From the NCBI GenBank assembly GCA_947594095.1, contig CANQEA010000052.1:1-9122 (forward strand): a DNA stretch of 9,122 bases, written 5' to 3'. Under the pieces are notes generated by a model. The model was not told the origin of the DNA. It ran no database searches and worked only from the letters and a program-made list of their open reading frames with translations. Positions within the stretch are counted from its first letter, which is position 1. The number at the start of each line of letters is the position of its first letter. Below, in pieces: positions 8,130 through 9,122 of the stretch. Source of the stretch: an uncultured Clostridia bacterium. GTDB taxonomy: Bacteria; Bacillota_A; Clostridia; TANB77; CAG-508. The translations under genes and the position numbers were made by a program.

Positions 8130-9122
8130 TTAATCTTCCTCATAAACTTTAGGTTCAGCTAAATCTTTCATGGTTAAGTTAATTCTGCCTTGTTCATCAA
8201 TGTCTAATACTTTTACAGTAACTTTTTGTCCAACTTTTAATACATCTTCTACATTTTTGATTCTTTCATTAGAAATTTTTGAAACATGTACTAAACCTTC
8301 TTTTCCTCCAAATCCTAAATCAACAAAAGCACCAAAGTTCATAATTCTTGTTACTTCTCCATAGTAAATTCCGCCAACTTCTACTTCTCTTACTATATCT
8401 TCTATCATTTCTAATGCTTGCTCTGCTTTGTCATTATCTGTAGAATAAATAAATACTTGTCCATCTTCTTCGATGTCTATTTTTACTCCTGTTTCTTCGA
8501 TTATTTTATTAATCATTTTTCCACCAGGTCCGATAACATCTTTTATTTTATCTACACTAATTGTTGTAGTTACAATTCTTGGTGCATATTCAGATACTTC
8601 TTCTCTTGGTTTACTAATTACTGGTAGCATTACATCTTCTAGTATATGTTTTCTTGCGATTCTTGTTTTTTCAAACGCTTCTGCGATAATATCATATGTT
8701 AAACCATCACATTTAATATCTACTTGAATAGCAGTAATACCTTTTTCTGTGCCACCTACTTTAAAATCCATATCTCCAAAGAAATCTTCTAATCCTTGAA
8801 TATCTACTAACATTACATAGTCATTGTCATCATCTGGGTTTGTAACTAAACCTGTTGAAATTCCTGCAACTGGTCTTTTTATTGGAACACCTGCATCCAT
8901 AAGTGAAAGTGTACTTCCACAAATACTTGCTTGTGATGTCGAACCATTAGAAGATAATACTTCAGATACAACTCTTATAGCATATGGGAATTCTTCTTTT
9001 GATGGTAGAACAGGAACTAATGCTTTTTCTGCTAATGCTCCATGGCCTACTTCTCTTCTTCCTGGTCCTCTAGATGGTCTTGCTTCTCCTACTGAATAGC
9101 TTGGGAAGTTGTAATGATGCAT
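8130..9122 (-). CDS. pnp: polyribonucleotide nucleotidyltransferase (PNPase), C-terminal part
   Basis: PNPase is the phosphorolytic 3'-to-5' exoribonuclease of mRNA turnover, acting as a cytosolic trimer. The visible 330 residues are roughly the second half of a protein usually about 700 long; the gene enters from the right edge. In order they show the second RNase PH domain (to about 155) with [12 protein letters not shown] and [14 protein letters not shown], which carries the catalytic aspartates. Next come a KH domain with its GxxG loop (GPGG at 198-201 of the fragment) and a C-terminal S1 RNA-binding domain (about 250-320). The ATG at the window edge lies inside the conserved [12 protein letters not shown] stretch and is not the gene start. 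The metalloprotease-like gene follows after two bases. No in-frame CGG is present. Confidence 0.97.
   Translation of the reverse strand: MHHYNFPSYSVGEARPSRGPGRREVGHGALAEKALVPVLPSKEEFPYAIRVVSEVLSSNGSTSQASICGSTLSLMDAGVPIKRPVAGISTGLVTNPDDDNDYVMLVDIQGLEDFFGDMDFKVGGTEKGITAIQVDIKCDGLTYDIIAEAFEKTRIARKHILEDVMLPVISKPREEVSEYAPRIVTTTISVDKIKDVIGPGGKMINKIIEETGVKIDIEEDGQVFIYSTDNDKAEQALEMIEDIVREVEVGGIYYGEVTRIMNFGAFVDLGFGGKEGLVHVSKISNERIKNVEDVLKVGQKVTVKVLDIDEQGRINLTMKDLAEPKVYEED

Noticed and set aside
9120..9122. ATG at the window edge as pnp start
   Set aside because: It lies inside the conserved [12 protein letters not shown] region of PNPase; about half the protein should lie beyond the edge.

Overview
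The window is strongly AT-rich and every supported gene lies on the minus strand. AGA-dominated arginine codon use, GGAGG-type ribosome binding sites, and a FabH/FabD/FabG, QueA/Tgt and PNPase gene set of Clostridia type suggest a low-GC Firmicutes (Bacillota) lineage, most likely an uncultured Clostridia-like organism. This placement is inferred from gene character only.

Layout in transcription order (right to left). Positions 9122-8130 hold the 3' part of pnp. A membrane-anchored HExxH metalloprotease-like gene (8127-6781) follows, and then an intrinsic terminator (6770-6739). The second group is queA (6696-5670), a small HAD-family gene (5657-5136), tgt (5072-3944) and a membrane-anchored WG-repeat protein (3921-2377). 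It ends at a strong terminator (2360-2321). The third group is fabH (2242-1318), fabD (1316-381) and the start of fabG (378 to beyond position 1), a type II fatty acid synthesis cluster. QueA and Tgt act in queuosine tRNA modification.

The main discovery is that four of these housekeeping genes (fabG, fabH, tgt, queA) are each broken by exactly one extra base, always in the same way. A C sits directly before a GGN codon, so the ribosome meets an in-frame CGG and then a stop 2-7 codons later. Removing that C restores a full-length, normal protein with glycine at the site, and that glycine is part of a family motif in FabG, FabH and Tgt. By my reading of the window, CGG occurs 19 times on the coding strand. 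The only four in-frame occurrences are these four shift sites; the other 15 straddle codon boundaries. Genes without an in-frame CGG are all intact.

This is the pattern expected if CGG is an unassigned or recoded arginine codon that triggers efficient +1 frameshifting, with CGGN read as one glycine. The codon before CGG differs at each site (ACT, AAT, GCA, GGA) and no common stimulatory element is visible, which points to decoding set by the A-site codon or by a quadruplet-reading tRNA. A systematic sequencing or assembly artefact is the main competing explanation and cannot be excluded from the sequence alone.
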